Both the position numbers and the translations under genes were made by a program. The notes beneath the pieces are model-generated. The model did not search any database, was not told the origin of the DNA, and worked only from the letters and a program-made list of their open reading frames with translations. From contig NZ_JAGEVF010000011.1 in assembly GCF_017581965.1 (NCBI RefSeq), positions 62,001 through 126,000 of the forward strand: a stretch of DNA of 64,000 nucleotides, given 5' to 3'. The stretch comes from Winogradskyella pelagia. GTDB taxonomy: Bacteria > Bacteroidota > Bacteroidia > Flavobacteriales > Flavobacteriaceae. Positions within the stretch are counted from its first letter, which is position 1. Each line of letters begins with the position of its first letter. Shown here piece after piece: positions 40,611-49,569 of this stretch.

Positions 40611-41603
40611 ATGAAAGAAATTTTAAACAGATTAATCAATCAAGAAAGTATTTCCAGTGAGGAGGCCAAATCCGTTTTAGTAAATATTTCTAATGGAGTT
40701 TACAACCAAAGCCAAATTGCTTCATTTCTCACCGTTTATATGATGCGTAGCATAACTATAGAAGAGCTTCGCGGATTTAGGGATGCGCTACTAGAATTAT
40801 GTATACCTGTGGATTTAGAAGGTAAAAACACTATTGATTTATGCGGTACTGGAGGTGATGGCAAAGACACTTTCAATATTTCTACATTATCGTCATTCGT
40901 AGCTGCGGGTGCCGGGATACAGGTTACCAAACATGGTAATTATGGTGTGTCTTCTGCTTGTGGTTCATCCAATGTTATGGAACATTTAGGAATCAGATTT
41001 TCAAATGATATGGACTTCTTAAAACGTAGTCTAGACAAAGCAGGGATTTGTGTTTTACATGCACCCCTTTTTCACCCTGCTATGAAGAATGTAGCACCGA
41101 TACGCCGTGAACTTGGCGTAAAAACGTTTTTCAATATGCTCGGACCAATGGTGAATCCAGCATTTCCAAAAAATCAAATGGTAGGCGTTTTTAATTTAGA
41201 GCTTTTACGTTTATATGGTTATTTGTATCAAGAAACAGATAAGAACTATGCTATAGTTCACGCTCTGGATGGCTATGATGAAATTTCATTAACAGGCAAA
41301 ACCAAGGTCATATCCAACCAAGCAGAAACCTTATTTGAACCCTCAGATCTAAGAGCCGAACAAATTTCACCAAAAGATATTTATGGAGGAAATACCGTTA
41401 AGGATGCAGCAGCCATTTTTCTTAAAGTCATTAACGGAGAAGGTACCGATGCCCAAAATGATGTAGTATGTGCCAACGCGGGCTTAGCCATTGCGACCGT
41501 TAAAAATAGCTCTCATCAAGAAGGTTTTGAATTGGCTAAAGACTCCTTATTTAGTGGTAAAGCAAAACAGAGTTTAGACACTTTAATAGAACTAAGTCGA
41601 TGA
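40611..41603 (+). CDS. trpD: Anthranilate phosphoribosyltransferase
   Basis: A 330-residue enzyme that attaches phosphoribose from PRPP to anthranilate. Marks: 'DLCGTGGDGKDTFNISTLSSFVAAGAG', 'TKHGNYGVSSACGSSNVMEHLG', 'PLFHPAMKNVAPIRRELGVKTFFNMLGPMVNPA'. A start two codons earlier (40605) is also possible. The trpC start overlaps its stop by 4 bases, indicating translational coupling. Confidence 0.95.
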   Translation: MKEILNRLINQESISSEEAKSVLVNISNGVYNQSQIASFLTVYMMRSITIEELRGFRDALLELCIPVDLEGKNTIDLCGTGGDGKDTFNISTLSSFVAAGAGIQVTKHGNYGVSSACGSSNVMEHLGIRFSNDMDFLKRSLDKAGICVLHAPLFHPAMKNVAPIRRELGVKTFFNMLGPMVNPAFPKNQMVGVFNLELLRLYGYLYQETDKNYAIVHALDGYDEISLTGKTKVISNQAETLFEPSDLRAEQISPKDIYGGNTVKDAAAIFLKVINGEGTDAQNDVVCANAGLAIATVKNSSHQEGFELAKDSLFSGKAKQSLDTLIELSR

Positions 41604-42385
41604 ATATTTTAGATAAAATAGTATTTGATAAGAAGAAGGAGGTCGTTTTGCGTAAATCTATAATACCAATGTCGCAACTCGAATCTTCAGTGCTTTTCGA
41701 CCGGGATACGTTTTCACTTTCAGACCGGTTGCGGCAAAGTACATATGGCATTATTGCGGAACACAAGCGTCGCTCCCCTTCAAAATCAATTATCAATCAA
41801 GACCTCAATATTCAAGATGTCGCCTCAGGTTATGAAGACGCAGGTGTTTGTGGTATGTCTGTACTTACCGACGGCAAATATTTTGGCGGTAGCCTAGACG
41901 ACTTAATTGTAGCTAGAGCCAGTTGTAATTTACCCTTGTTGCGTAAAGAATTTATCATTGACGACTATCAAATTATAGAAGCAAAAGCTTATGGCGCTGA
42001 TGTTATTTTGCTCATTGCTGCTATTCTAACAAGAACTGAAATAAAGCAATTTTCAGAATTGGCAAAAAGCCTAAATTTAAATGTGCTTTTAGAGGTTCAT
42101 AACGAAGAAGAACTTCATAAATCTATAATGCCAAGCATAGATATGCTCGGTGTAAATAATCGCGATTTAAAGACGTTTACAGTAAGCTTAGAGACCTCAA
42201 AATTGCTGAGTGATAAAATTCCTGATGAATTTGTAAAAGTTTCTGAAAGCGGAATAAGTTCTGTTGCAGCCATTAAAGAACTTCGACCTTATGGATATAA
42301 AGGGTTTTTGATAGGGGAAAATTTCATGAAAACGGACAATCCAGGACAAGAGGCTACCAATTTTATTAAGCAGATAGAACCATGA
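41600..42385 (+). CDS. trpC: Indole-3-glycerol phosphate synthase
   Basis: A 261-residue TIM barrel that closes the indole ring. Catalytic motif 'IIAEHKRRSPSKSII' (Lys and Glu), 'LPLLRKEFIIDDYQIIEAKAYGADVILLIAA', 'LLEVHNEEEL', 'GVNNRDLKTF' and 'SESGISSVAAIKEL' match the family. Overlaps trpD and trpF by 4 bases each, so the three are coupled. Confidence 0.96.
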   Translation: MNILDKIVFDKKKEVVLRKSIIPMSQLESSVLFDRDTFSLSDRLRQSTYGIIAEHKRRSPSKSIINQDLNIQDVASGYEDAGVCGMSVLTDGKYFGGSLDDLIVARASCNLPLLRKEFIIDDYQIIEAKAYGADVILLIAAILTRTEIKQFSELAKSLNLNVLLEVHNEEELHKSIMPSIDMLGVNNRDLKTFTVSLETSKLLSDKIPDEFVKVSESGISSVAAIKELRPYGYKGFLIGENFMKTDNPGQEATNFIKQIEP

Positions 42386-43014
42386 AGTTAAAAGTTTGCG
42401 GCATGAAATATCAGGATAATATAGAAGCGGTGGCTAGCTTGCAACCAGACTTTATGGGCTTTATATTTTATAATAAGTCCTCGCGTTATTTTGAAGGGCA
42501 AATTCCTGAAATTTCAAAATCCATAAAAAAGGTTGGTGTTTTTGTAGATGAAAAAGTAGAAGCTATTGTAGATAAAATTGAAAAGTATAACCTCGACGCT
42601 TTGCAACTACATGGTCATGAATCACCTGAAATTTGCAAACTACTTAAGTCTACAAACAAAGAAATCATTAAGGTTTTTTCTATTAAAGATGAATTTGATT
42701 TTTCTGTTTTAAACAACTATGAAGATGTTTGTGATTACTTCCTATTTGATACTAAGGGAAAATTACCGGGTGGAAATGGCTATACCTTTAATTGGGATGT
42801 CTTAAAAGACTACCCATCAACCAAACCCTATTTTTTAAGTGGTGGTATTGGATTAGATGAATTGAAAAAAATAAAAGAATTTAATAAAAGTACGGCCTCT
42901 AAATATTGCTTAGCAGTTGATGTAAACAGTAAATTTGAAATTGAGGCTGGACTAAAAAATAGTGAAGAATTAAAAAAATTTAAAGCACAAATTTGTCATG
43001 TCGAACGCATGTGA
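42382..43014 (+). CDS. trpF: Phosphoribosylanthranilate isomerase
   Basis: A 210-residue TIM barrel. Catalytic Cys in 'KVCGMKYQDNIEAV' and the phosphate site 'YFLSGGIGLDEL' and 'DVNSKFEIEAGLKN' (general base Asp) are clear. The last residues (CHVERM) are encoded by an intergenic palindromic repeat that starts at 42994, so its C-terminus was probably extended by repeat insertion. Confidence 0.95.
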   Translation: MKLKVCGMKYQDNIEAVASLQPDFMGFIFYNKSSRYFEGQIPEISKSIKKVGVFVDEKVEAIVDKIEKYNLDALQLHGHESPEICKLLKSTNKEIIKVFSIKDEFDFSVLNNYEDVCDYFLFDTKGKLPGGNGYTFNWDVLKDYPSTKPYFLSGGIGLDELKKIKEFNKSTASKYCLAVDVNSKFEIEAGLKNSEELKKFKAQICHVERM

Positions 43015-43059
43015 GACCTCTCATCACATTGAGACCTCTCAATCGCTTCGCTCATGTCA
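42994..43059. repeat. 66-bp imperfect palindromic repeat (REP-like) between trpF and trpB
   Basis: The ends TGTCATGTCGAACGCATGTG and the complement of CGCTTCGCTCATGTCA resemble each other as inverted arms. Two direct copies of TGAGACCTCTCA (43012-43023, 43030-43041) lie in the centre. This is the type of 'TGTCATTTCGA...' intergenic repeat common in Flavobacteriaceae. It supplies the trpF stop codon and crosses into the sequence just before trpB. Confidence 0.75.
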
Positions 43060-43074
43060 AAATATCAACAAACC

Positions 43075-44262
43075 ATGAAAACAACATACAACGTTAACGA
43101 AAAAGGTTATTATGGAGAGTTTGGAGGTGCATACATACCAGAAATGCTGTATCCAAATATTGAAGAATTACGCCAGAACTATCTTAAAATAACTGCTGAA
43201 CCTTCGTTTCGTCAGGAGTTTCATCAACTTTTAAAAGATTATGTAGGAAGGCCTTCGCCGCTATATTTTGCAAAGCGGTTATCCGAAAAATACAACACAA
43301 AAATTTACCTCAAACGCGAAGACCTCAATCATACTGGTGCCCATAAGGTGAACAATACCATTGGGCAAATTCTACTAGCGCAACGCTTGGGAAAAACCAG
43401 AATTATCGCTGAGACTGGGGCGGGTCAACATGGTGTTGCCACAGCTACAGTTTGTGCCTTAATGGGTATAGAATGTGTTGTTTACATGGGAGAGGTGGAC
43501 ATTGCCAGACAAGCACCCAACGTGGCTCGTATGAAAATGCTAGGCGCCAAAGTTGTTCCGGCATTATCTGGCAGTCGTACTTTAAAAGATGCCACTAATG
43601 AAGCCATGCGCGACTGGATTAACAATCCTTTAGATACACATTACATTGTTGGTAGTGTCGTTGGACCGCATCCTTATCCAGATATGGTGGCACGATTTCA
43701 GTCCGTGGTTTCAGAAGAAATTAAAAAGCAATTGCTAGAAAAAGAAGGCACAAAAAATCCTGATTACTTAATCGCTTGTGTTGGAGGTGGTAGTAATGCA
43801 GCCGGGACCTACTACCACTATTTAGACAATACAGATGTAAATATTATTGCAGTTGAAGCCGCTGGGAAAGGTATCGATACTGGAGAGAGTGCAGCAACCT
43901 CTGTACTAGGAAAGGAAGGTATAATCCACGGAAGTAAAACCTTATTGATGCAAACTGGTGATGGACAAATTACCGAACCGTATTCTATATCTGCTGGTTT
44001 AGATTATCCTGGTGTTGGCCCTATGCATGCTAATTTATATAAAACAGGTCGTGCGGAGTTTATTTCAATCACAGATGACGAAGCCATGACCGCTGGTTTA
44101 GAATTATCACAATTAGAAGGTATTATTCCAGCTATAGAAACCTCACATGCACTAGCCGTTTTTGAGCACAAAAAATTCAAACCGGAAGATATTATTGTGT
44201 TGAATTTGTCTGGTCGTGGCGATAAAGATTTACAGAATTATATAGATTATTTCAAGCTTTAG
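43075..44262 (+). CDS. trpB: Tryptophan synthase beta subunit
   Basis: A 395-residue PLP enzyme that condenses indole and serine. The start is the ATG reading [10 protein letters not shown]. The upstream ATG at 43054 is inside the repeat region and adds an unrelated MSKYQQT. PLP-lysine K91 in '[11 protein letters not shown]', '[19 protein letters not shown]', '[15 protein letters not shown]' (phosphate loop) and '[12 protein letters not shown]' are all intact. It partners TrpA. Confidence 0.97.
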   Translation: MKTTYNVNEKGYYGEFGGAYIPEMLYPNIEELRQNYLKITAEPSFRQEFHQLLKDYVGRPSPLYFAKRLSEKYNTKIYLKREDLNHTGAHKVNNTIGQILLAQRLGKTRIIAETGAGQHGVATATVCALMGIECVVYMGEVDIARQAPNVARMKMLGAKVVPALSGSRTLKDATNEAMRDWINNPLDTHYIVGSVVGPHPYPDMVARFQSVVSEEIKKQLLEKEGTKNPDYLIACVGGGSNAAGTYYHYLDNTDVNIIAVEAAGKGIDTGESAATSVLGKEGIIHGSKTLLMQTGDGQITEPYSISAGLDYPGVGPMHANLYKTGRAEFISITDDEAMTAGLELSQLEGIIPAIETSHALAVFEHKKFKPEDIIVLNLSGRGDKDLQNYIDYFKL

Positions 44263-44267
44263 CTTGA

Positions 44268-44288
44268 ATGCTGGACTTGGTTCAGCAT
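44268..44288. repeat. Short hairpin between trpB and trpA
   Basis: ATGCTG ... CAGCAT with a 9-base loop, part of a 'GATGCTGAACCAAGTTCAGCAT'-type sequence that resembles another flavobacterial intergenic repeat. There is no T-run, so it is not expected to end transcription before trpA. Confidence 0.5.
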
Positions 44289-44350
44289 CATATAAATGAA
44301 AAATCAAAGTTTAATTTAAACAGATTCTGAAATAAAATCAGAACAAAAAA

Positions 44351-45115
44351 ATGAACAGAATAAACAATAAACTACGAGAGCATAAAAAACTCCTCTCCAT
44401 ATATTTTACGGCAGGATATCCCAATCTAAACGATACCGTATCAATAATTCAAGAATTAGAACATTCTGGTATAGATATGATTGAAATAGGATTGCCTTTC
44501 AGTGATCCTTTAGCAGATGGCCCAACCATTCAGGATAGCTCTACGAGAGCCTTAAAAAATGGTATGACGAGTGAATTACTTTTCAATCAACTAAAAGATA
44601 TTCGTGAAACCGTTTCGATTCCATTAATCATTATGGGCTATTTTAATCCGATGTTGCAATATGGTGTTGAAGCCTTTTGCAAAAAATGTCAAGATGTTGG
44701 TATTGATGGTTTAATAATACCTGATTTGCCAGTAGATGTGTATCATGACCAATACAAATCTACTTTTGAGAAATATGGCTTAGCCAACATTTTTTTAATT
44801 ACACCACAAACCTCGGATGAACGTATCCGCTTTATTGATTCGGTATCAGATGGATTTATCTACATGGTCAGTTCAGCAAGTACCACAGGCGCTAAAACAG
44901 GTTTTGGAAACGAACAAACCGACTACTTTGAACGCATCGCTAACATGAAACTAAAGAATCCTCAGATTGTTGGCTTCGGGATCTCTAATAACGAGACATT
45001 CAAACAAGCTACCCAATATGCTAAAGGCGCAATTATTGGTAGCGCTTTTATAAAGCATCTCACAAAAAATGGTACTGAAAACGTAAGAGCATTTACAGAA
45101 TTGATACTCAAGTAG
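44351..45115 (+). CDS. trpA: Tryptophan synthase alpha subunit
   Basis: A 254-residue TIM barrel releasing indole from indole-3-glycerol phosphate. The general acid/base residues lie in 'IEIGLPFSDPLADGPTIQDSS' (Glu and Asp), and 'YFNPMLQYG', 'GLIIPDLPVD', 'YMVSSASTTGAKTGFG' and 'GFGISNN' complete the family pattern. It is the last trp gene, separated from trpB by 88 bases with a repeat remnant. Tryptophan synthesis is thus complete in this operon. Confidence 0.96.
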   Translation: MNRINNKLREHKKLLSIYFTAGYPNLNDTVSIIQELEHSGIDMIEIGLPFSDPLADGPTIQDSSTRALKNGMTSELLFNQLKDIRETVSIPLIIMGYFNPMLQYGVEAFCKKCQDVGIDGLIIPDLPVDVYHDQYKSTFEKYGLANIFLITPQTSDERIRFIDSVSDGFIYMVSSASTTGAKTGFGNEQTDYFERIANMKLKNPQIVGFGISNNETFKQATQYAKGAIIGSAFIKHLTKNGTENVRAFTELILK

Positions 45116-45215
45116 TATTATGTTTTTTTAACATAACCAACTATTTTCTTTAGAAGGCCTTATGACATAAATTGAGACATTTTCATTACTTTATAGATGA
45201 ATAAAAAAATAAAAC

Positions 45216-45362
45216 ATGGGAATATTTGAAGATAATAGAAAATTTAAACGAACTAAAGAACAGAACAATCCTGTTAATCCAAATGGTATTGCAAAAAAAT
45301 CAAATACAAATGAGTTTGATATTGATAAAGACACCATTAAAAATCAACAGAACAAAAAATAA
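45216..45362 (+). CDS. 48-residue hydrophilic protein, function unknown
   Basis: A short frame, MGIFEDNRKFKR... to ...NQQNKK, rich in Asn, Lys and Asp, without hydrophobic segments, so probably disordered. It lies 100 bases after trpA with a plausible AT-rich upstream region and keeps an open frame with natural codon use. It could be cotranscribed with trpA or be a small stand-alone gene. Not recognised, and its reality is moderately uncertain. Confidence 0.5.
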   Translation: MGIFEDNRKFKRTKEQNNPVNPNGIAKKSNTNEFDIDKDTIKNQQNKK

Positions 45363-45422
45363 AAGGTTCTAACGACCAAACACAAAAAGTCTATTCGTAA
45401 ATTTGAAGAGACTTTTCAGTTT

Positions 45423-45650
45423 ATGAAAAACCTTCTAAATGATTGGCGCATTGTAATGCTCTTGTGCTTAACACTGGGTTTGGCACCATTCTTCCCTGAG
45501 CCACATTTATTCGGAAAACTAATGTGGATAGCAGGAGGCGCAAAAGGCATGCAACCTATGGATTATTTTGATTTGGTGCTTCACGGTTTCCCTTTTATTT
45601 TGCTCTTAAGGCTCCTTATACGTTCATTACTAAAGTTAAAGAAAACCTAA
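45423..45650 (+). CDS. Small two-helix membrane protein
   Basis: A 75-residue protein with two hydrophobic segments (about 8-26 and 49-68) and a conserved-looking loop 'PEPHLFGKLMWIAGGAKGMQPMDYFDLVLHG'. I recall homologues being annotated loosely as RND transporter-related, but nothing in the sequence proves that. Function unknown. It is alone between two short genes. Confidence 0.65.
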   Translation: MKNLLNDWRIVMLLCLTLGLAPFFPEPHLFGKLMWIAGGAKGMQPMDYFDLVLHGFPFILLLRLLIRSLLKLKKT

Positions 45651-45724
45651 ATTAACTTCTTTCATTAAACCTTGGTGTTTGCGCTAAGTCCTAGTACTGT
45701 TCATTAATTAAAAAATACAAAATT

Positions 45725-46048
45725 ATGATTTCAAAAACAGTAAAAGTTAGTTGTATTGTCGTTGCCTTACTAGGATCTTTTTTAGCAGAAGCACAACAAG
45801 AACGCAAACGTAGACCAAATCCAAAAACTATTTTAGCTAAAATGGATACCGATGAAAACGGTTTGGTGTCACTAGACGAATTTAAGGCCGCACCAATGAA
45901 TGAAGATTTTAAGATTGAGGTGGTTGAAAAACGATTTAAAAAAATGGATGAGGATGAAAGTGGCGAAGTCGATTTAGAAGAGCTCAAAAAAGCGATGAAA
46001 CATATGAAACGACGTGGAAGATCTCACCAAGGTCCAAAAGACCATTAA
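45725..46048 (+). CDS. Secreted EF-hand domain protein
   Basis: A 107-residue exported protein (signal ending LLGSFLAEAQ) with two EF-hands: DTDENGLVSLDE (41-52) and DEDESGEVDLEE (75-86). Both loops have calcium-coordinating residues at positions 1, 3, 5 and 12. A basic tail (KHMKRRGRSHQ) follows. It probably binds calcium in the periplasm; no partner is evident. A strong terminator follows immediately. Confidence 0.9.
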   Translation: MISKTVKVSCIVVALLGSFLAEAQQERKRRPNPKTILAKMDTDENGLVSLDEFKAAPMNEDFKIEVVEKRFKKMDEDESGEVDLEELKKAMKHMKRRGRSHQGPKDH

Positions 46049-46051
46049 CTC

Positions 46052-46085
46052 AAAAATCCTTCAGAAAAACTGAAGGATTTTTTAT
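46052..46085 (+). terminator. Terminator of the EF-hand protein gene
   Basis: AAAAATCCTTCAG (46052-46064) / CTGAAGGATTTTT (46070-46082) with an AAAAA loop and T-run, 4 bases after the stop codon. Confidence 0.9.
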
Positions 46086-46171
46086 TTCTGACTAATTCTG
46101 ATTTTCCTGCTTTAATTCGATATATTTGATAGTGTCTGTTGTAGTCTCAAAATATTCACATTAAGGTTATT

Positions 46172-47050
46172 ATGAAATACATCCTATTACTTTTTATCAG
46201 CGTTTTTCTAATTCCCAATGGCTTATCACAAAGTAAAGTTCTGGAAAGTCTTGAGGTAGAAAGCAAGCTCCTCCAAACTACTGTAAAATATTCTGTCTAT
46301 CTTCCCGAGGGATTCGAAGACACCACAGACAAATATCCTATTGTATATCTTTTAAATGGCTTCACAGGGAACGAAACCGATTGGGTAAGAATCGGACATG
46401 TTAAAGATATAACAGATGAGCTAATTAGAGGTAACAAAATTGAGCCTCTTGTTATTATAATGCCAGATGGTGATGATCGACTTTACATGAACAAAGATGA
46501 TGGAACGTATCCTTATGAGGATATGTTTATCCAAGAATTTATGCCTTTTGTTGAAGGCAAATACAAAATTAAATCAGAAAAAAAATATAGAGGTATCAGC
46601 GGTTTGTCCATGGGTGGATCAGGCAGTTTAAAGCTGGCGTTAAAATATCATACTATTTTTGGTGCTTGTGCCGGTTTTAGTTCTGGTATAAGCACAGAGG
46701 AGGAAATCATAGCTGAGTCACAAAATAGTTTTGACAACTATTTTGGCCGAATTTCACCTTCTGCAATTGGTGCTACGGGAGAAGCAAGATTAACACCAGC
46801 TATTAAAGAGAATAACATTTTTGAACTTTTAAAAACAGCCGCAATTGAAGATATTAAAACCGTTAATATATATTTTGATTGTGGTGATGACGATTTTTTA
46901 GCAATTGGCAATGCCATGTTTCATGTAGAATTACGAAAAATGGGAATTCCACATGAATACCGTGTGAGAGACGGTTCCCATACATGGAATTTTTGGGTAG
47001 ACTCTTTGCCTATTGGACTTGAGTTCATAAGTGATACTTTCAGAAACTGA
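46172..47050 (+). CDS. Secreted alpha/beta-hydrolase of the esterase D/feruloyl-esterase type
   Basis: A 292-residue protein with a signal peptide (LLLFISVFLIPNGLSQ). The esterase D-like fold shows 'YPIVYLLNGFTGNETDW', nucleophile S146 in 'GISGLSMGGSGSLKLAL', a late Asp in 'YFDCGDDDFL' and His in 'RDGSHTWNFW'. Homologues cleave carbohydrate esters, acyl-CoA-type or siderophore esters; the substrate here is unknown. A YitT gene follows after 14 bases and may be cotranscribed. Confidence 0.87.
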   Translation: MKYILLLFISVFLIPNGLSQSKVLESLEVESKLLQTTVKYSVYLPEGFEDTTDKYPIVYLLNGFTGNETDWVRIGHVKDITDELIRGNKIEPLVIIMPDGDDRLYMNKDDGTYPYEDMFIQEFMPFVEGKYKIKSEKKYRGISGLSMGGSGSLKLALKYHTIFGACAGFSSGISTEEEIIAESQNSFDNYFGRISPSAIGATGEARLTPAIKENNIFELLKTAAIEDIKTVNIYFDCGDDDFLAIGNAMFHVELRKMGIPHEYRVRDGSHTWNFWVDSLPIGLEFISDTFRN

Positions 47051-47064
47051 AACCTCAAGGCCTT

Positions 47065-47955
47065 ATGAGACATTCCAAAGCATATAACTTCCTTTCAGAA
47101 TATGGACAAATAGCTCTTGGAGTAGTTCTAGCCAGTATTGGCCTTAAGGCATTTCTTTTACCAAATGGTTTCTTAGATGGTGGCGTTACTGGTATTGCCT
47201 TACTCGTTAGAACATTTGTTGATATTAAAATCTCCTATCTCCTGATACTATTTAGTATTCCATTTCTAATTCTTGGGTTTTATACAGTATCTAAGAGAAT
47301 TGTTATCAAATCAATTGTTAGCATCATAGCACTTGCTTTATTTATACATTTCGAGAATTTTGAAACCATAACCGATGATAAATTGTTAATCTCCATATTT
47401 GGTGGTTTGTTTTTAGGTGCTGGCATTGGAATCGCCATAAGAAATGGTTCTGTATTGGATGGCTCAGAAATTTTAGGTGTTTATGTTAACGATAGGTTTG
47501 GAATTAGTATTGGGCAGGTCATTTTATTTTTCAACATCATTCTATTTAGTATAACAGCTTGGGTGATTTCTACGGAAGTTGCCTTATACTCTATCCTCAC
47601 CTATATAGTAACAGCTAAAGTTACCGATTTAACTATCGAGGGTTTTGAAGACTTTATAGGTGTTACTATTGTGTCTAAAAAATATGAATTGATAGAAGAT
47701 GCTATTCTTAAAGAATTAGGTGTTGGTATGACGCTTTATAAAGGTACTCGTGGTATTGGCAACTCTGGAAAGCGGGAAGATTTTGACATCATCCATTCTA
47801 TTATTAATCGTATTGATATGAAGAAAATGCATCGCATTATCGATCATATCGATGACCAAGCATTTATTATAGAGTTCGACGTTAATAATGTAAAAGGAGG
47901 TGTCCTTAGGCATTATTTAAACAAAAAGAAAAATAAAAAACTCCCTAAAACCTAG
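47065..47955 (+). CDS. YitT family membrane protein (DUF161 + DUF2179)
   Basis: A 296-residue protein: five or six membrane helices in the first 190 residues with 'LGVVLASIGLKAFLLPNGFLDGGVTGIALLV' and 'SVLDGSEILGVYVNDRFGISIGQVILFFN', typical of the repeated YitT unit. A cytosolic DUF2179 domain follows (about 205-285). These proteins are widespread and of unknown transport role. It overlaps the VF530 stop on the opposite strand by 4 bases, with no room for a terminator. Confidence 0.88.
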   Translation: MRHSKAYNFLSEYGQIALGVVLASIGLKAFLLPNGFLDGGVTGIALLVRTFVDIKISYLLILFSIPFLILGFYTVSKRIVIKSIVSIIALALFIHFENFETITDDKLLISIFGGLFLGAGIGIAIRNGSVLDGSEILGVYVNDRFGISIGQVILFFNIILFSITAWVISTEVALYSILTYIVTAKVTDLTIEGFEDFIGVTIVSKKYELIEDAILKELGVGMTLYKGTRGIGNSGKREDFDIIHSIINRIDMKKMHRIIDHIDDQAFIIEFDVNNVKGGVLRHYLNKKKNKKLPKT

Positions 47956-48176
47956 GTTCTTTTTTCAAGCATATTTAAATACATGGCTTCCACTTTAGAG
48001 CGCGCCCACGCTGTGCGTCTTAAAAATTTTAAACTGGATTGAACTGAAGGATTGTGGGTAAAACATCGGATGTTAATTTGATAGCCCATATACTCCCAAC
48101 CATAATGAGCTTGTAACTCATTAATAATCTGTTCTAAGGTAATGCCATGAAGTGGATTATTTGGTTGTGATGACAT
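47952..48176 (-). CDS. VF530 family DNA-binding protein
   Basis: A 74-residue protein with the VF530 (DUF2132) fold: 'NNPLHGITLEQIINELQAHYGWEYMG' and 'INIRCFTHNPSVQSSLKFLRRTAWARSKVE'. The 'NPLHG...L' start and 'TPWARxKVE'-like end are conserved. Structures of relatives suggest DNA binding. Its ATG overlaps the TAA of the RhlE-type gene (TAATG), so the two genes are translationally coupled. Confidence 0.88.
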   Translation of the reverse strand: MSSQPNNPLHGITLEQIINELQAHYGWEYMGYQINIRCFTHNPSVQSSLKFLRRTAWARSKVEAMYLNMLEKRT

Positions 48177-49462
48177 TACCTTCTATTACTATTTCGTCTT
48201 CGATTACGATTTCTATTTTTGTTAGAATTTTTAGAGTCACCAGAATTTCTTTGACCAGAGTTTCTGTTACGGCTTTGTTGATTTCTATTTCTGTTCTGAC
48301 CTGGCTTAATTGGTACTGTGGATGCATTAGGGTCAGGTTCAAAACCCTCTACAATTTCGACATCAATTGCCATATCAATGAGTTTCTCAATACTCCTTAG
48401 ATAAGTAATCTCATCTGCACTAACTAGCGATATCGCCTCTCCGGCTGCACCAGCTCTACCTGTTCTGCCTATCCTATGTACATAATCCTCAGGGATATTA
48501 GGCAGTTCAAAATTAACTACATGTGGAAGTAACGGAATATCTAACCCTCGAGCTGCAATATCCGTAGCAACCAACACGCGTATGGTACCACTTTTAAATC
48601 CTGCTAAAGCTTTGGTTCTGGCACCTTGACTCTTATTACCATGAATTGCTAATGCCGTAATGCCAGCATTAACCATCTTCTTAGTTAATCGGTTAGCACC
48701 ATGTTTTGTTCTAGTAAATACCAAAACCTGTTTCCAATTACCTTCTGAAATAAGTTTTATAAGTAAGGCAGTCTTCTTTGTTTTTGCGACGCGATGTACC
48801 TTTTGGTTTATAATTTCAACCGCTGTATTTTCTGGTGTGGCTTCAACCTGAACTGGATTATGAAGTATGGAATATGCTAATTTTTTTATGTCTTTAGAAA
48901 AAGTGGCTGAAAACATCAGATTCTGTCTTTTTCTTGGCATCAACGTCATAATACGTTCAATATCCCTTAAAAATCCCATATCCAACATTCGGTCCGCTTC
49001 GTCTAGGACTAAAACCTCAACATGTTTTAAGGATAATACACCTTGACTCTCTAAATCAATCAAACGCCCTGGAGTGGCGACCAAAATATCTATGCCTTTT
49101 TTCAACTGAGCTACTTGAGGTCTTTGGTTAACTCCACCAAAAATAACCGTACTTCTTATATTTAAGAACTCACTGTATTCTTTGACATTAGCGTAGACTT
49201 GTGCTGCTAATTCGCGCGTTGGTGTAAGAATCAATGCGCGAATTGGTCTATAGTTTTGACTTTGATTTTCTGATAAATAGTGAAGAATGGGCAAAGTAAA
49301 CCCAGCGGTTTTTCCTGTACCAGTTTGAGCTGAAGCGAGTATATCGCTGCCAGCTAAAATAGGTGGAATTGCTTTGACCTGAATTGGAGACGGTGTTTCA
49401 TACCCTTTCTTTTCAACCGCTTTTAATATGGGCTGAGATAAGCCTAATGATTTAAATGACAT
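48176..49462 (-). CDS. rhlE: DEAD-box RNA helicase, RhlE type
   Basis: A 428-residue ATP-dependent RNA helicase. Q-motif (F3 ... Q28), AQTGTGKT (45-52), PTRELAAQ (81-88), D154-E-A-D, SAT, '[14 protein letters not shown]' and '[15 protein letters not shown]' are all complete. A low-complexity basic tail rich in Asn, Arg and Ser (residues about 375-428) is likely an RNA-binding extension. It probably acts in ribosome assembly or cold adaptation. It is followed by the overlapping VF530 gene. Confidence 0.93.
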   Translation of the reverse strand: MSFKSLGLSQPILKAVEKKGYETPSPIQVKAIPPILAGSDILASAQTGTGKTAGFTLPILHYLSENQSQNYRPIRALILTPTRELAAQVYANVKEYSEFLNIRSTVIFGGVNQRPQVAQLKKGIDILVATPGRLIDLESQGVLSLKHVEVLVLDEADRMLDMGFLRDIERIMTLMPRKRQNLMFSATFSKDIKKLAYSILHNPVQVEATPENTAVEIINQKVHRVAKTKKTALLIKLISEGNWKQVLVFTRTKHGANRLTKKMVNAGITALAIHGNKSQGARTKALAGFKSGTIRVLVATDIAARGLDIPLLPHVVNFELPNIPEDYVHRIGRTGRAGAAGEAISLVSADEITYLRSIEKLIDMAIDVEIVEGFEPDPNASTVPIKPGQNRNRNQQSRNRNSGQRNSGDSKNSNKNRNRNRRRNSNRR

Positions 49463-49569
49463 GCATCAATATTTAGTGAAGATGACAATTCATTCGTTGA
49501 AGCTCACCTCTTTTAGTCTGGCGAAGGTAGGGCTAAATTATGTGCATACTCCTATTAAAGAAAGAAATA

